Shown here: positions 8,067 through 15,700 of the stretch, piece after piece
How the letters are laid out: each line of letters opens with the position of its first letter
Position numbering within the stretch: the stretch's first letter is position 1
DNA from: CAZUZD01 sp964624465
GTDB taxonomy: Bacteria; Planctomycetota; Planctomycetia; Isosphaerales; Isosphaeraceae
DNA length: 25,496 nt
Assembly: GCA_964624465.1 (NCBI GenBank)
Contig: CAZUZD010000053.1
Coordinates: 1-25,496 of the forward strand
Direction of reading: 5' to 3'
The notes under the pieces: generated by a model
What the model saw: only the letters and a program-made list of their open reading frames with translations
Database searches by the model: none
What the model was told of the DNA's origin: nothing
Translations under genes and position numbers: made by a program

Positions 8067-8778
8067 ATTCCCGTCTGAGCGGCGGGTCAAGCCGGCTCCA
8101 TCGTCAGGTACGTGCGGCCGGTCTCCCACTCCTCACTGATCTCCATCGCCACGGCGCTGACCAGCCGAGGCAGCGAACCCTCGTCCGGGAACAACCCCGC
8201 GACCCGGGTCCGCCGCTTCAGCTCCTGGTTCAGTCGCTCCACCACGTTCATCGTCCGCAGCCGGCGGCGATGGGGACGCGGCAGGCCGAAGTCCGACAGG
8301 CCCTCCGGGAGGTTCACCTCCCTCGACGATGGCCGAGACCCTGCGGGTCGAGACGCCCTGGACGTACATCTCGGCCACGGCCAGCTTCAGGGCCCGCTCG
8401 GAACGGATGCCCTTCTCCAGGGTCGAGGGGGAGAAGGCCACCCCGCGGGTCTGGGGGACCTGGACGGTCAGCGCCCCGATCCTGGTCCGGATCGTCCTGG
8501 ATTTGAAGCCATTGGCGTACCCCTTGCGATCATCGGCTCGCTGATAGGGCCCGGCGCCCAGGGCGTGGGGCCGCTCGATCTTCATGACCTCGTTGAGCAG
8601 GACGGTGACGGCCTGGGCCAGGCCGTCGAAGCCGTTCTCGGCGAGCAGTTCCGTGATCTGATCCAGGGCGGTAGTCTGCAACTGGTGGGTCATCGTCGGT
8701 CGTCTCCCTTGGGTTGATTGGCACCTTCCAGGGGAACCGGCGGTGGCCCGCCGCTTCAAGACCACCCGAATTACCAGA
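8060..8778 (-). mobile_element. internally deleted IS256-family element
   Basis: The boundaries rest on imperfect terminal inverted repeats. The left end reads CTGTAAATTCCCGTC then TGAGCGGCGGGTCA (to 8089). The right end, read inward on the minus strand from about 8778, is CTGGTAATTCGGGTGGTC then TGAAGCGGCGGGCCA (to 8744). Between them lie only the N- and C-terminal parts of a transposase. At about 720 bp it is roughly half the usual IS256 length. It cannot move by itself but could be mobilised in trans. I find no clear target-site duplication. Ends are approximate. Confidence 0.6.
8087..8693 (-). pseudogene. IS256/Mutator-family transposase remnant, catalytic core deleted
   Basis: IS256-family transposases are DDE enzymes of about 400 residues. 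The N-terminal part starts at ATG 8693 (MTHQLQTTALDQITELLAEN) and runs to the family motif AVAEMYVQGVSTRRVSAIVE near 8325. The C-terminal part, in another frame, begins near 8305 and includes LPRPHRRRLRTMNVVERLNQ, then ELKRRTRVAGLFPDE and EEWETGRTYLTMEP, ending with TGA at 8087-8089. Roughly 200 residues holding the DDE core are missing and the junction is out of frame. The join falls at a perfect palindrome, GGGAGGT-TC-ACCTCCC at 8307-8322, which suggests how the deletion arose. Clearly non-functional. Confidence 0.85.
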
Positions 8779-8905
8779 CCAGAGTCTGCACGACCCGTTC
8801 CAGCTTGTGGCCAACCGGCTCAGGGGTCCTCCTGCCGGAGCAGGCCTGCTCAAGGTTCACAAGTCCGGAAGCGAACCAAGGAACGCGATCGAGGAGCGAT
8901 CCGGC

Positions 8906-9574
8906 ATGACCGTCGATGAGATCCTCGCCCAGCTCGAGTCCCTCGGTGACGACGCGAGGCGCCAGCACAACCGCAAGGCCGGGGCGCCCGACAACCAGTT
9001 CGGCGTGAAGCTCGGCGATCTCCGCACGATCGCCCGGAAGCTCAAGTCGAACCACTCCCTTGCGCTCGAGCTCTGGGATACGGGCAACGTCGAGGCTCAG
9101 CTCCTCGCCACGCTCATCATCAAGCCGAAGTCGCTCTCCGCCGTCGAGGTGGACCGACTGACCCGCTCGGTGACCTGCGCCCAGGTGGCCGACTGGCTGA
9201 ATGCGTATGTGGTCGCGGAACATCCCGAGAAGGAATCGCTGCGCCAGAATTGGATGACGGGCAGGGATCGCTGGGCTGCCCGCGCCGGCTGGAACTTCAC
9301 CGCCAGCCGCGTGAACCAGGGGGAAGACGGCCTGGACTTGCCCGCGCTGCTCGACCGCATCGAGAACGAGCTGCCGAAGGCGAAGCCCGAGGTGCAATGG
9401 ACCATGAACAACACGCTCGCGGCGATCGGCATCCACCACCCCGAGCTCCGCGAGCGCGCGGTCGCCATTGGCGCGAACATCGGCCTGTACCGGGACTGGC
9501 CGGTGTCCAAGGGCTGCATCCCGCCCTATGTGCCGGTCTGGGTCAGCGCGCTGGTCAAGCGGCAGGGCGGATGA
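8906..9574 (+). CDS. DNA alkylation repair protein (AlkD-like HEAT-repeat fold)
   Basis: The 222-residue protein consists of repeated helical hairpins. Near the N terminus it has NQFGVKLGDLRTIARKLKSN, a feature of the DNA alkylation repair (PF08713) family, and later WMTGRDRWAARAGWNFTASR. AlkD proteins are base-excision glycosylases that wrap damaged DNA and release N3- and N7-alkylated bases; cytoplasmic action is expected. I cannot confirm the AlkD catalytic Asp by eye, so a divergent subfamily with another role is possible. ATG 8906 is chosen because GAGGAG lies nine bases upstream and a downstream-consistent protein starts MTVDEILAQLESLGDD; the frame upstream runs into IS sequence. It stands alone on the plus strand, immediately after the IS256-type right end, and may have been carried with mobile DNA. 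Confidence 0.8.
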   Translation: MTVDEILAQLESLGDDARRQHNRKAGAPDNQFGVKLGDLRTIARKLKSNHSLALELWDTGNVEAQLLATLIIKPKSLSAVEVDRLTRSVTCAQVADWLNAYVVAEHPEKESLRQNWMTGRDRWAARAGWNFTASRVNQGEDGLDLPALLDRIENELPKAKPEVQWTMNNTLAAIGIHHPELRERAVAIGANIGLYRDWPVSKGCIPPYVPVWVSALVKRQGG

Positions 9575-9652
9575 GTCCGCCCGACGCCCAACCGGCGGTC
9601 CGCACCGACATGGGTGTGGGCGGGCCTGGGGCGATCGATGACCGCAGGGGCC

Positions 9653-10864
9653 TCAGGATCGTTCCCGATCCCGGGCACCGGCCGGGCGCACCGGGCTGTC
9701 GAGGGGCAGCCGGAGATCGCCGGCCTCGGCATCCGGGAAGCGGGGATCCAGGCCATACCGACCATCCGTCTCGCGGATCGGCAGTGCGGGACGGCTCCGA
9801 TCGGGCGCGTTCAGGCAGTACCAGACGTTGCGGGCGACCGTGAAGCTCTGGGGGTCGGTGGCATCACCGACATTGATCGGAACGACCATCTCGTCGGAGT
9901 GGAACACGATCAGGTTGTCGGTGAACTGGCCATTCCGGCAGGGGACGAAGCCCGAATCCCTGGTCTCTTGCAGGATGCGGACGCCCCAACGCCCGGGACG
10001 GTAGATCGTGTTGTGCCGCACGATCGACCCGTCCACGCCCACGAACGCGATCGGCGCCATCGACCCGAGGATCGTACAATCCTCGACCCTCAGCTCGCTG
10101 GCCTCGGAGCCAGGTGACCCGGGACGGAAGAAGTCCCGTCCCGTGCTGCCCCCCAGGTTGATGGCCCGCTGGCCGGCGTGCTCGAACCGGCAGCCGAGGA
10201 TCGCGACGTCGCGACTGCCCCCCTTGGCCTGGACCCCGCTGTCCCCCGTCGCGTCACCGTGCCGGAACACGCAGTCGAGGATCGCACCCCGGTGGCAGCC
10301 CACCATGTCGATCCCCGAGCCGCGGCTGCCCCAGCGCTCGATGGTGCAGCCCTCGACCCGGAAGCTGTCCACCCCGGAGAGCTTGATCCCATCGCGGTTC
10401 CCGGTCGGGCCGATGTCCCGGACCACCAGGTTCCGCAGCAGGATGTGATGCGAGGGACGGTCCAGGGTACCACCATCGTCAATATTCACGCCGTTGCCTG
10501 TCGACTTCTCGACGATGAGATCATGGATCTCGACGTAGGCCACGCGTGAGAGGTGAAACCCGGTGGCACCCTCCCGGAACACGGGAGGTCGCGTCGGGTC
10601 GCTCGCCCGGATCACGATCGGCTGTCCCGGCTCCCCCTGGAGTGATTGCGCCGACACCCCGCCCCGGTACGTCCCGGGCGCGATGCGGATCGTCTCACCC
10701 GGACGCGCGTGGGCCAGGGCGGCCTGCAACTGCTCGAGGCTGGTCACCGTGCGCGTCGGCTCGTCCGGCCCCCAGGCCAGGGCCGAACCGGCAAGGATCA
10801 GCGCGGCGATCGCCATCCCCCGGGGAGGGCGCCTCCTGGCTGCAATCGGGACAGTCCGCTCCAT
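9653..10864 (-). CDS. secreted right-handed parallel beta-helix protein (pectate-lyase-like fold)
   Basis: The 403-residue protein starts at ATG 10864, with GAGAGAGGG eight bases upstream, giving MERTVPIAARRRPPRG and then a signal peptide or anchor (MAIAALILAGSALAWG). The next segment, LEQLQAALAHARPGETIRIA with PGTYRGG, is the standard N-terminal cap of right-handed parallel beta-helix proteins. Repeating rungs of hydrophobic strands and turns follow (HHILLRNLVVRDIG, FRVEGCTIERWG, AILDCVFRHGD, VAILGCRFEHAG, LRVEDCTILGS) to about residue 330. Proteins of this fold are mostly polysaccharide lyases or hydrolases or surface adhesins. I see no confident catalytic signature, so substrate and activity are open. 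It ends 79 bp from the convergent alkylation-repair gene and is exported by inference. Confidence 0.85.
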   Translation of the reverse strand: MERTVPIAARRRPPRGMAIAALILAGSALAWGPDEPTRTVTSLEQLQAALAHARPGETIRIAPGTYRGGVSAQSLQGEPGQPIVIRASDPTRPPVFREGATGFHLSRVAYVEIHDLIVEKSTGNGVNIDDGGTLDRPSHHILLRNLVVRDIGPTGNRDGIKLSGVDSFRVEGCTIERWGSRGSGIDMVGCHRGAILDCVFRHGDATGDSGVQAKGGSRDVAILGCRFEHAGQRAINLGGSTGRDFFRPGSPGSEASELRVEDCTILGSMAPIAFVGVDGSIVRHNTIYRPGRWGVRILQETRDSGFVPCRNGQFTDNLIVFHSDEMVVPINVGDATDPQSFTVARNVWYCLNAPDRSRPALPIRETDGRYGLDPRFPDAEAGDLRLPLDSPVRPAGARDRERS

Positions 10865-11407
10865 ACCGACACCCTCTCTCCCGTCGCTACCGTAAGCGCT
10901 GTCGCGCCAGTCGTCCCCGACTCCGGCGGCCGGACGAAGCTCCTCGACTTGCCAGGTCCTGCCGCATCGGACCGAGCTCTGTCTCAAGAGTACCCAAGGT
11001 GGGGCTCGAACTCACGCGGCCAGATTCCACCGGAGTCTGAGCTGGGCTGACGCCGATTTCGTGGGTCCGCCCCGGTGGGAACCTGAGGGGGTCGCTGAAG
11101 CCCTCCGAGCACACCAGCCGGGGAGAAACCCACCCAGATCCGACCCACCGAGCCCCTGGCGCTGCTCGATGCCTGCGCCCTGGCCTTCCGACGGATTCGC
11201 CTCCGGCTCCTGGCAGGGAACCTCACCCATGATCGCCACACCGTCAGGAAGCGGCTGCGTCTCCTCGGACGGCTCACCCAGGGCCATCGCCAACGGCGAC
11301 CGCGCGTCCAATTCCGGGCTCTCGGATCCGGCGTACCCTTCGGCTGCCTCCTGGCGGACTCGCTCCTGGAGCGACTCGTGCCCGAGGGGCCAGCAATTCG
11401 GGTCGGC
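10865..11407. other. unrecognised segment between beta-helix gene and integrase relic
   Basis: I cannot name a gene here. Open frames on both strands have plausible high third-position GC, for example a plus-strand stretch near 11120-11400 (LALLDACALAFRRIRLRLLA, then HTVRKRLRLLGRLTQGHRQR). None has a good start, and none is recognisable. At 10999-11015, GTGGG-GCTCGAA-CTCAC resembles a tRNA T-arm; on the minus strand it reads GTGAG-TTCGAGC-CCCAC with four of five pairs. It may be a worn tRNA end or attachment site, but no full cloverleaf is visible. Treated as degraded accessory DNA. Confidence 0.35.
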
Positions 11408-11792
11408 GGCCCACACCTGCCGCGAGACGTTGACGGACACCTCGGGCACCGGCTTGACCGGCTCGGACTCCCGGGCAGCCGAGCGGCCCCGACGCAGGCC
11501 GGTGACGGCCTGGAGGCCGTGGTGGGTCGACGGCGGCACGAGTTCTACGGCGACGGCCCACTCGAAAGCACTCAGCACGTGCCGGATGCGCCGGTTGACC
11601 CCGTTGCAACGCAGGTCTGGCCCCGATGTCGGCCTGGCGCAAGGTCTTGAGGGCCATCGGACCGAAGTCGCGAGCAACCGTGTGGCCGTCGAGCTGCCGC
11701 AGGAGCCGCAGCGACCGGCGGATGTCGACCGTCTCGCGGGTGGGTTTGCCATTCTTGACGTAGGACCCGTCCGCGAATTGGGCAAATCGCGG
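11408..11792 (-). pseudogene. tyrosine-type site-specific integrase relic (frameshifted, truncated)
   Basis: The N-terminal core-binding part reads FADGSYVKNGKPTRETVDIR and LRLLRQLDGHTVARDFGPMA in one minus frame, from about 11792 to 11630. It then shifts frame near 11610-11630 to VNRRIRHVLSAFEWAVAVEL, then VPPSTHHGLQAVTGLRRGRS and ESEPVKPVP, ending near VSRQVWA at 11408. This arrangement matches the core-binding domain and hinge of tyrosine recombinases common in planctomycete genomes. The catalytic domain (R-HxxR-Y) that should follow is missing; the sequence continues open but is unrelated. It is non-functional. Its start is fused to a fragment of an IS256-type end, showing at least two successive events here. 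Confidence 0.7.
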
Positions 11793-11828
11793 GGAGCAGG
11801 GCACTGGACCCGCTGTTCCCCGCTCGAA

Positions 11829-11935
11829 TCCAGGGCTGTAGTCTGCATCCGGTCGGTTGTCGGTCACCTCCTGCGGTCGAGCTGGCCGATTCCCTGGGAA
11901 TCGGCGGTGGACAGCCGGTACAGGACCGGGTGAAT
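11829..11935 (-). mobile_element. second IS256-type terminal fragment
   Basis: This stretch resembles the right end of the IS256-type element at 8662-8775 in sequence and spacing. TCCAGGGCTGTAGTCTGCA at 11829-11847 matches 8662-8680 at 18 of 19 bases. CGGCGGTGG at 11902-11910 matches 8738-8746, at nearly the same distance. The minus strand reads QTTALD, the residues that follow the transposase start in the other copy. Only the end survives; the rest is replaced by the integrase relic. Both ends have the same orientation. Confidence 0.65.
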
Positions 11936-11976
11936 CGACCGAAGCGAGAGAGCAGAACCTCCGGGAGCGTCGCGCC

Positions 11977-13482
11977 ATGGCCTCATCGATGACCCTGATC
12001 GCTCTGGTCTGCACCGCCTTCCTGGGCGTGCCGGGTAACCCCGGCCCTGAACCACTGGAGGCTGGGGTCGCCCGGGTTGACATCACCCACCCCGAGGCGA
12101 CCCGTGTCAACGATCCCTGTTTCGCCAGAGCCATCGTCCTGAGTCAGGGAAAGCTGACCGTGTGCCTGGTGACCGTGGACGCGGTGGCGATCGGAGGCAT
12201 CGGGGCCATCCCGGACTCCTTCATGAACGCGTTGCGGCAGGAACTGGCCAAGGATCCCGGAATTCCGGCGGCCCATCTCATCGTGAATGCCAGCCACTGT
12301 CATGGCACTGTCCGGGGTGATGCCGTCGGACTGGTCGCGCAGGCGGTGAGAGACGCCTGGAAGAGTCGGACTCGGGTCAAGGTCGGGGCGGGGACGACCA
12401 CGGAGAACCGGATCAGCGAGAACCGGCGTGTGACCCTCAAGGACGGCAGCCAGGTCGACATGCGACGAGCCTACCCGCTGGCCTGGGACCAAGAGATTGC
12501 AGCCGTCGGGCCGATCGACCCGGAGGTCGGTCTGGTGCGGATCGACCGTGAAGATGGCCGGCCGCTGGCCGTCCTGTATCACTTCGCTTGCCACCCGATC
12601 ATGAACCCGCCCAGCAAGGGTTCCTCGGCTGACTTTCCAGGCTCGGCTTCCGCTCTGATCGAGACGTCGCTGGGTGGTGCGATGGCCTTCTTCATTCAGG
12701 GTTGCGGTGGCGATATCAACCCCGTGCGCTACAAGGAGGTCCAGCGGGCGCCCGATGCCGAGCCGTTGGGGCTTCTCCTGGGGGCTCGCGTCCTGGAGCG
12801 CATTCAGGGCGTTGCGACGACATCCGATGTCAGGCTGGCGGCGGATCGTCGGATCCTCAAGCTCCCTCGCGCAGCAGATTACCAGAGCAGGATCGACAGG
12901 CTTCGCGCCGAGCGCAACCGGCTCGTCGAGTCCCTGAAGGGCACGAACATCAACTTCAAGACGCTCGTGCCGCTGCTGATCCAGCAGCGACTGGACCCCG
13001 AATTCCCCTCCGCTGACGCTCAGGCCTACCTGCACGAACGCCAAGCGCGACGGGAGGATCGGTCGCGCCTTGACGCCGAGAATCGTTTGCAGGTCGAGAC
13101 GTATCTGGCGAACGTCCAGATCATGGAACGACTGACCCGCCTGAACACGAACCTGGCGCTGCTCGAGATGCACCAGACCCGAACCCATGAGGCCGCGGAC
13201 ACCACGATCGACGTGGAGGTCTGCGCCCTGCGCATCGGGGACTTCAAGCTGGTGACGTTCCCCGGCGAACTCACAGTCGAGGTTGGCCTGAAGCTCAAGG
13301 AAGCCGCCAGGGATCCGCTCGTCTTCGTCTCCGGGTACACCAACGGCTACATCTACTACACGCCGACCACCGAGCAGCGTTTGAATGCGGGATACGCTCA
13401 GGAGGACTGCGACTGCCTGGTCGCTCCCGAGTGGCAACAGATCTTCGAACGCAACGCGCTGGAGCTGATCCGAGGCTTGTGA
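11977..13482 (+). CDS. neutral/alkaline ceramidase-like secreted protein
   Basis: The 501-residue protein has a short hydrophobic N-terminal signal (MTLIALVCTAFLG). The start of a neutral-ceramidase N-terminal domain (PF04734-like) follows: LEAGVARVDITHPEATRVND. Other family landmarks are HLIVNASHCHG at 100-110, where true ceramidases have a histidine metal site, YHFACHPI near 208, and FFIQGCGGDINPV near 236. Characterised ceramidases have GDVSPN here, with Ser as the nucleophile; this protein has Asn in that position. A helical insert rich in Arg/Glu lies at about 300-400, and the C-terminal strands include FKLVTFPGELTVEVG. Hydrolysis of ceramide by the known mechanism is therefore doubtful, and another amide or ester substrate, or a non-catalytic role, is possible. 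ATG 11977 follows GGGAG by about ten bases; ATG 11989 is an alternative. The 5' flank is formed by an IS256-type end. Confidence 0.8.
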   Translation: MASSMTLIALVCTAFLGVPGNPGPEPLEAGVARVDITHPEATRVNDPCFARAIVLSQGKLTVCLVTVDAVAIGGIGAIPDSFMNALRQELAKDPGIPAAHLIVNASHCHGTVRGDAVGLVAQAVRDAWKSRTRVKVGAGTTTENRISENRRVTLKDGSQVDMRRAYPLAWDQEIAAVGPIDPEVGLVRIDREDGRPLAVLYHFACHPIMNPPSKGSSADFPGSASALIETSLGGAMAFFIQGCGGDINPVRYKEVQRAPDAEPLGLLLGARVLERIQGVATTSDVRLAADRRILKLPRAADYQSRIDRLRAERNRLVESLKGTNINFKTLVPLLIQQRLDPEFPSADAQAYLHERQARREDRSRLDAENRLQVETYLANVQIMERLTRLNTNLALLEMHQTRTHEAADTTIDVEVCALRIGDFKLVTFPGELTVEVGLKLKEAARDPLVFVSGYTNGYIYYTPTTEQRLNAGYAQEDCDCLVAPEWQQIFERNALELIRGL

Positions 13483-13772
13483 ACGCCTGCCGAGCCGCCC
13501 AGTCCGTGAGACTTCCAGACACCGCGCGTGGTCCGGCAGCGGCTCGACCAGGCGGTCGAGAAGGTCTTCACGGGCTATACCCAACGGCTTCGCTCGAAAC
13601 GCTCCGACGAACGACGTCCGGCTGCTTGGCCCCTCGGGTCAGCGGCACCGCGCCGCCCGGGATTGCAGGACCGAGCCAGACGCCAGACCAGCCCGGCCGG
13701 CGCCCGGCTCGCCTGACCTCACACAGCGGTGTAGGATCGGATGGGGTTATCCGGGTCCGGAGCGAGAAAACC
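13483..13772. other. intergenic region between ceramidase-like and DUF1501 genes
   Basis: I see no gene. A hairpin CTCGACC-AGGC-GGTCGAG at 13543-13560, about 60 bases after the ceramidase-like stop, is a weak terminator candidate with no T-tract. The last bases (GGAGCGAG at 13759-13766) serve as ribosome binding site for the next gene. Confidence 0.4.
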
Positions 13773-15197
13773 GTGATCTCATTCCTCAGCGCTGGGGCTG
13801 GAGCAGACGCCAGATGGAGCCGCCGTGAGTGGCTCCGCATCGGCGGTCTGGGGCTGCTGGCCAGCCGGGCGACCAGGGCCACGGTCGCAGCGGCCGGTGA
13901 TCGTCCTCCGGGGTTCGGCCGAGCCCGATCGGTCATCGTGGTCTACGCCAACGGGGGCCAGAGCCAGCTGGAGACCTGGGACCCGAAGCCTGAGGCTCCG
14001 TCCGAAATCCGAGGCGAGTTCCGCGCCATCCCCACCGCAATTCCGGGCACGTTCGTCTGTGAGCATCTGCCCAGGCTCGCGCGACTGGCCGACCGTTACA
14101 CCATTCTCCGGAGCGTCTCGCACGACGATCTGGATCACGGCTCGGCCACCTACCTGGCACTCACGGGGCGATATCACCCCCAGAAGTCGGCCAATCCGCC
14201 GCCACGAGCGACCGACTTTCCGGCCCTGGGCGCCGTCGTCTCGAGGCTCCAACCGGCCGCTGGCTCGCCCTACTCGGCCGTCCACGTGAATGGTCCCGCG
14301 CTGGTGCCCGTGCTTCCCGCACCGGGGCAGGACTGCGGCTTTCTGGGACGCGAGCACGACCCGCTGGTTCTGGGCGACGTTTCTCGGGGCACCGGCGCGC
14401 TGCCGGATCTCACGCCACCTCCCAACCTCCCCCCCGTGCGGATGGAGTCGCGGCGCACGTTACTCCAGGCCCTCGACTCCTATCGGGATCGACTCGCACG
14501 TGACCCTTCGCTCCAGGCGATGGACGGGCTGTACCGGCAGGCCTATGAGCTTCTCGATTCCCCACGTTGCCGGGCCGCGTTCGACCTGGCGGCCGAACCG
14601 ATGGCGCTCCGGGCCCGCTATGGAATGCACCGCTCGGGCCAGGCCTGCCTGCTGGCACGCCGGCTGGTCGAAGCGGGGGTGCCCCTGATCACCGTCGTCT
14701 GGAACCACTCGGCCCGGGGCCAGGACACACTCCCCGACGACGCCGACGCCTGCGGCTGGGATACGCACAACGACATCTTCGCCGTGATGCGCGACGTGCT
14801 CCTGCCGCGATTCGATCAGAGCTTTGCGACCCTCATTGAGGACCTGGACGGCCGGGGCTTGCTCGATGAGACCCTCGTCGTCTGCATGGGCGAGTTCGGT
14901 CGCGCCCCCCGGGTGGCGCTCGAACGCACGTTCGCGGGGGCGACGCCCGGTCGCAAGCACTGGGCCAACGTGTACTCCGTCGTGATGGCTGGCGCCGGGG
15001 TCCGCCGGGGCGCCGTGTACGGCAGCTCGGATCGAATCGCCGCCTATCCCCAGTCCGATCGGGTCGGGCCCTGGGATCTGGCGGCCACGATCCTCTCGGC
15101 GCTCGGCATCGACGCCAATACGACATATCACGACCCCGTCGGCCGCCCCTTCTCCGCCACCCTCGGCCAGCCAATCGCCGGCCTCTATCGCGGCTGA
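13773..15197 (+). CDS. DUF1501 domain-containing protein with twin-arginine leader
   Basis: The 474-residue protein starts at GTG 13773, nine bases after GGAGCGAG, with a Tat-type leader SRREWLRIGGLGLLASRA at about 16-33. It is therefore probably exported folded. The DUF1501 signature is clear: ARSVIVVYANGGQSQLETWD, then FVCEHLPRLARLADRYTILR, HDDLDHGSATYLALTG, and in the C-terminal half CGWDTHNDIF, LVVCMGEFGRAPRV and GRKHWANVYSVVMAGAG. The family belongs to the alkaline-phosphatase/sulfatase-like superfamily and is strongly expanded in Planctomycetes. It is usually paired with a DUF1549/DUF1553 cytochrome-like protein, which is absent next to this gene. The length is normal for the family (about 450-490). 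The in-frame extension upstream to 13431 overlaps the previous gene and is rejected. Biochemical function is unknown. Confidence 0.9.
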   Translation: MISFLSAGAGADARWSRREWLRIGGLGLLASRATRATVAAAGDRPPGFGRARSVIVVYANGGQSQLETWDPKPEAPSEIRGEFRAIPTAIPGTFVCEHLPRLARLADRYTILRSVSHDDLDHGSATYLALTGRYHPQKSANPPPRATDFPALGAVVSRLQPAAGSPYSAVHVNGPALVPVLPAPGQDCGFLGREHDPLVLGDVSRGTGALPDLTPPPNLPPVRMESRRTLLQALDSYRDRLARDPSLQAMDGLYRQAYELLDSPRCRAAFDLAAEPMALRARYGMHRSGQACLLARRLVEAGVPLITVVWNHSARGQDTLPDDADACGWDTHNDIFAVMRDVLLPRFDQSFATLIEDLDGRGLLDETLVVCMGEFGRAPRVALERTFAGATPGRKHWANVYSVVMAGAGVRRGAVYGSSDRIAAYPQSDRVGPWDLAATILSALGIDANTTYHDPVGRPFSATLGQPIAGLYRG

Positions 15198-15264
15198 TCC
15201 ACACACGGCCGCAGGCCACTCTCCCCGTTGCGTGAGCCCGCTCTGGGTCCACTGAGCAGAGGCG

Positions 15265-15628
15265 GCTGATCCCGGAGTTCCTCTGGCATGGAGCGGAGGC
15301 CCATGGCTTCCGCGTCCGGTTCTGGCCCCGCGCCCGCGTCGCACGGGTCATCGAGAAGGGGCTGGGCGTCGCCGATCTCGAGGATCACGTCGGCAAGCTG
15401 CTGAGGGTCGTGAGTTGGACGTCCCGGTAGCCGATCCGGCGTACGACCCGGCTGGATAAGCGCGCGAGGGTTCCGTAGCGTCGGGAGGTCTCGCTCGAGT
15501 TGTTGAGGCAGGCCCACGAGGAGCGGCGAGTCCTGGTGTTGGAGGACGAGGCGGGCTTCGATCGGCTGCCGGTGCTGGTGCGGACGTCTGCCCCGGCAGA
15601 CGGACGCCGCTCCTACGCGATCAACTGA
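15265..15628 (+). pseudogene. IS630-family transposase remnant
   Basis: Two broken pieces read on the plus strand. The first, from about 15265, is LIPEFLWHGAEAHGF then ARVARVIEKGLGVADLEDHV and GKLLRVVSWTSR, ending in a stop at about 15430. It matches the winged helix-turn-helix region of IS630-type transposases. The second, before the TGA at 15626-15628, is HEERRVLVLEDEAGFDRLPV then LVRTSAPADG. This corresponds to the first catalytic Asp region (DEAGF) of the DDE domain. The linker between them is frameshifted, and both the N-terminal start and the last third of the enzyme are missing. It fills most of the spacer between the DUF1501 gene and the sugar regulator. Confidence 0.7.
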
Positions 15629-15700
15629 CTCGCGACCACCTCTCTGCAGAGGAGCAGAGGAGCCTGGGCGGGGGCTCGTCATCCGCCTGGGCATCGGGCA

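Noticed and set aside
11983..13584. 533-residue minus-strand open frame
   Set aside because: Antisense to the ceramidase-like gene, which has clear family motifs.
13431..13772. N-terminal extension of the DUF1501 protein
   Set aside because: It would overlap the ceramidase-like gene and bury the Tat leader deep in the protein.
15639..15652. CCTCT-CTGC-AGAGG hairpin as terminator of the regulator gene
   Set aside because: The stem has only five pairs and no T-tract in the minus direction; too weak to call.
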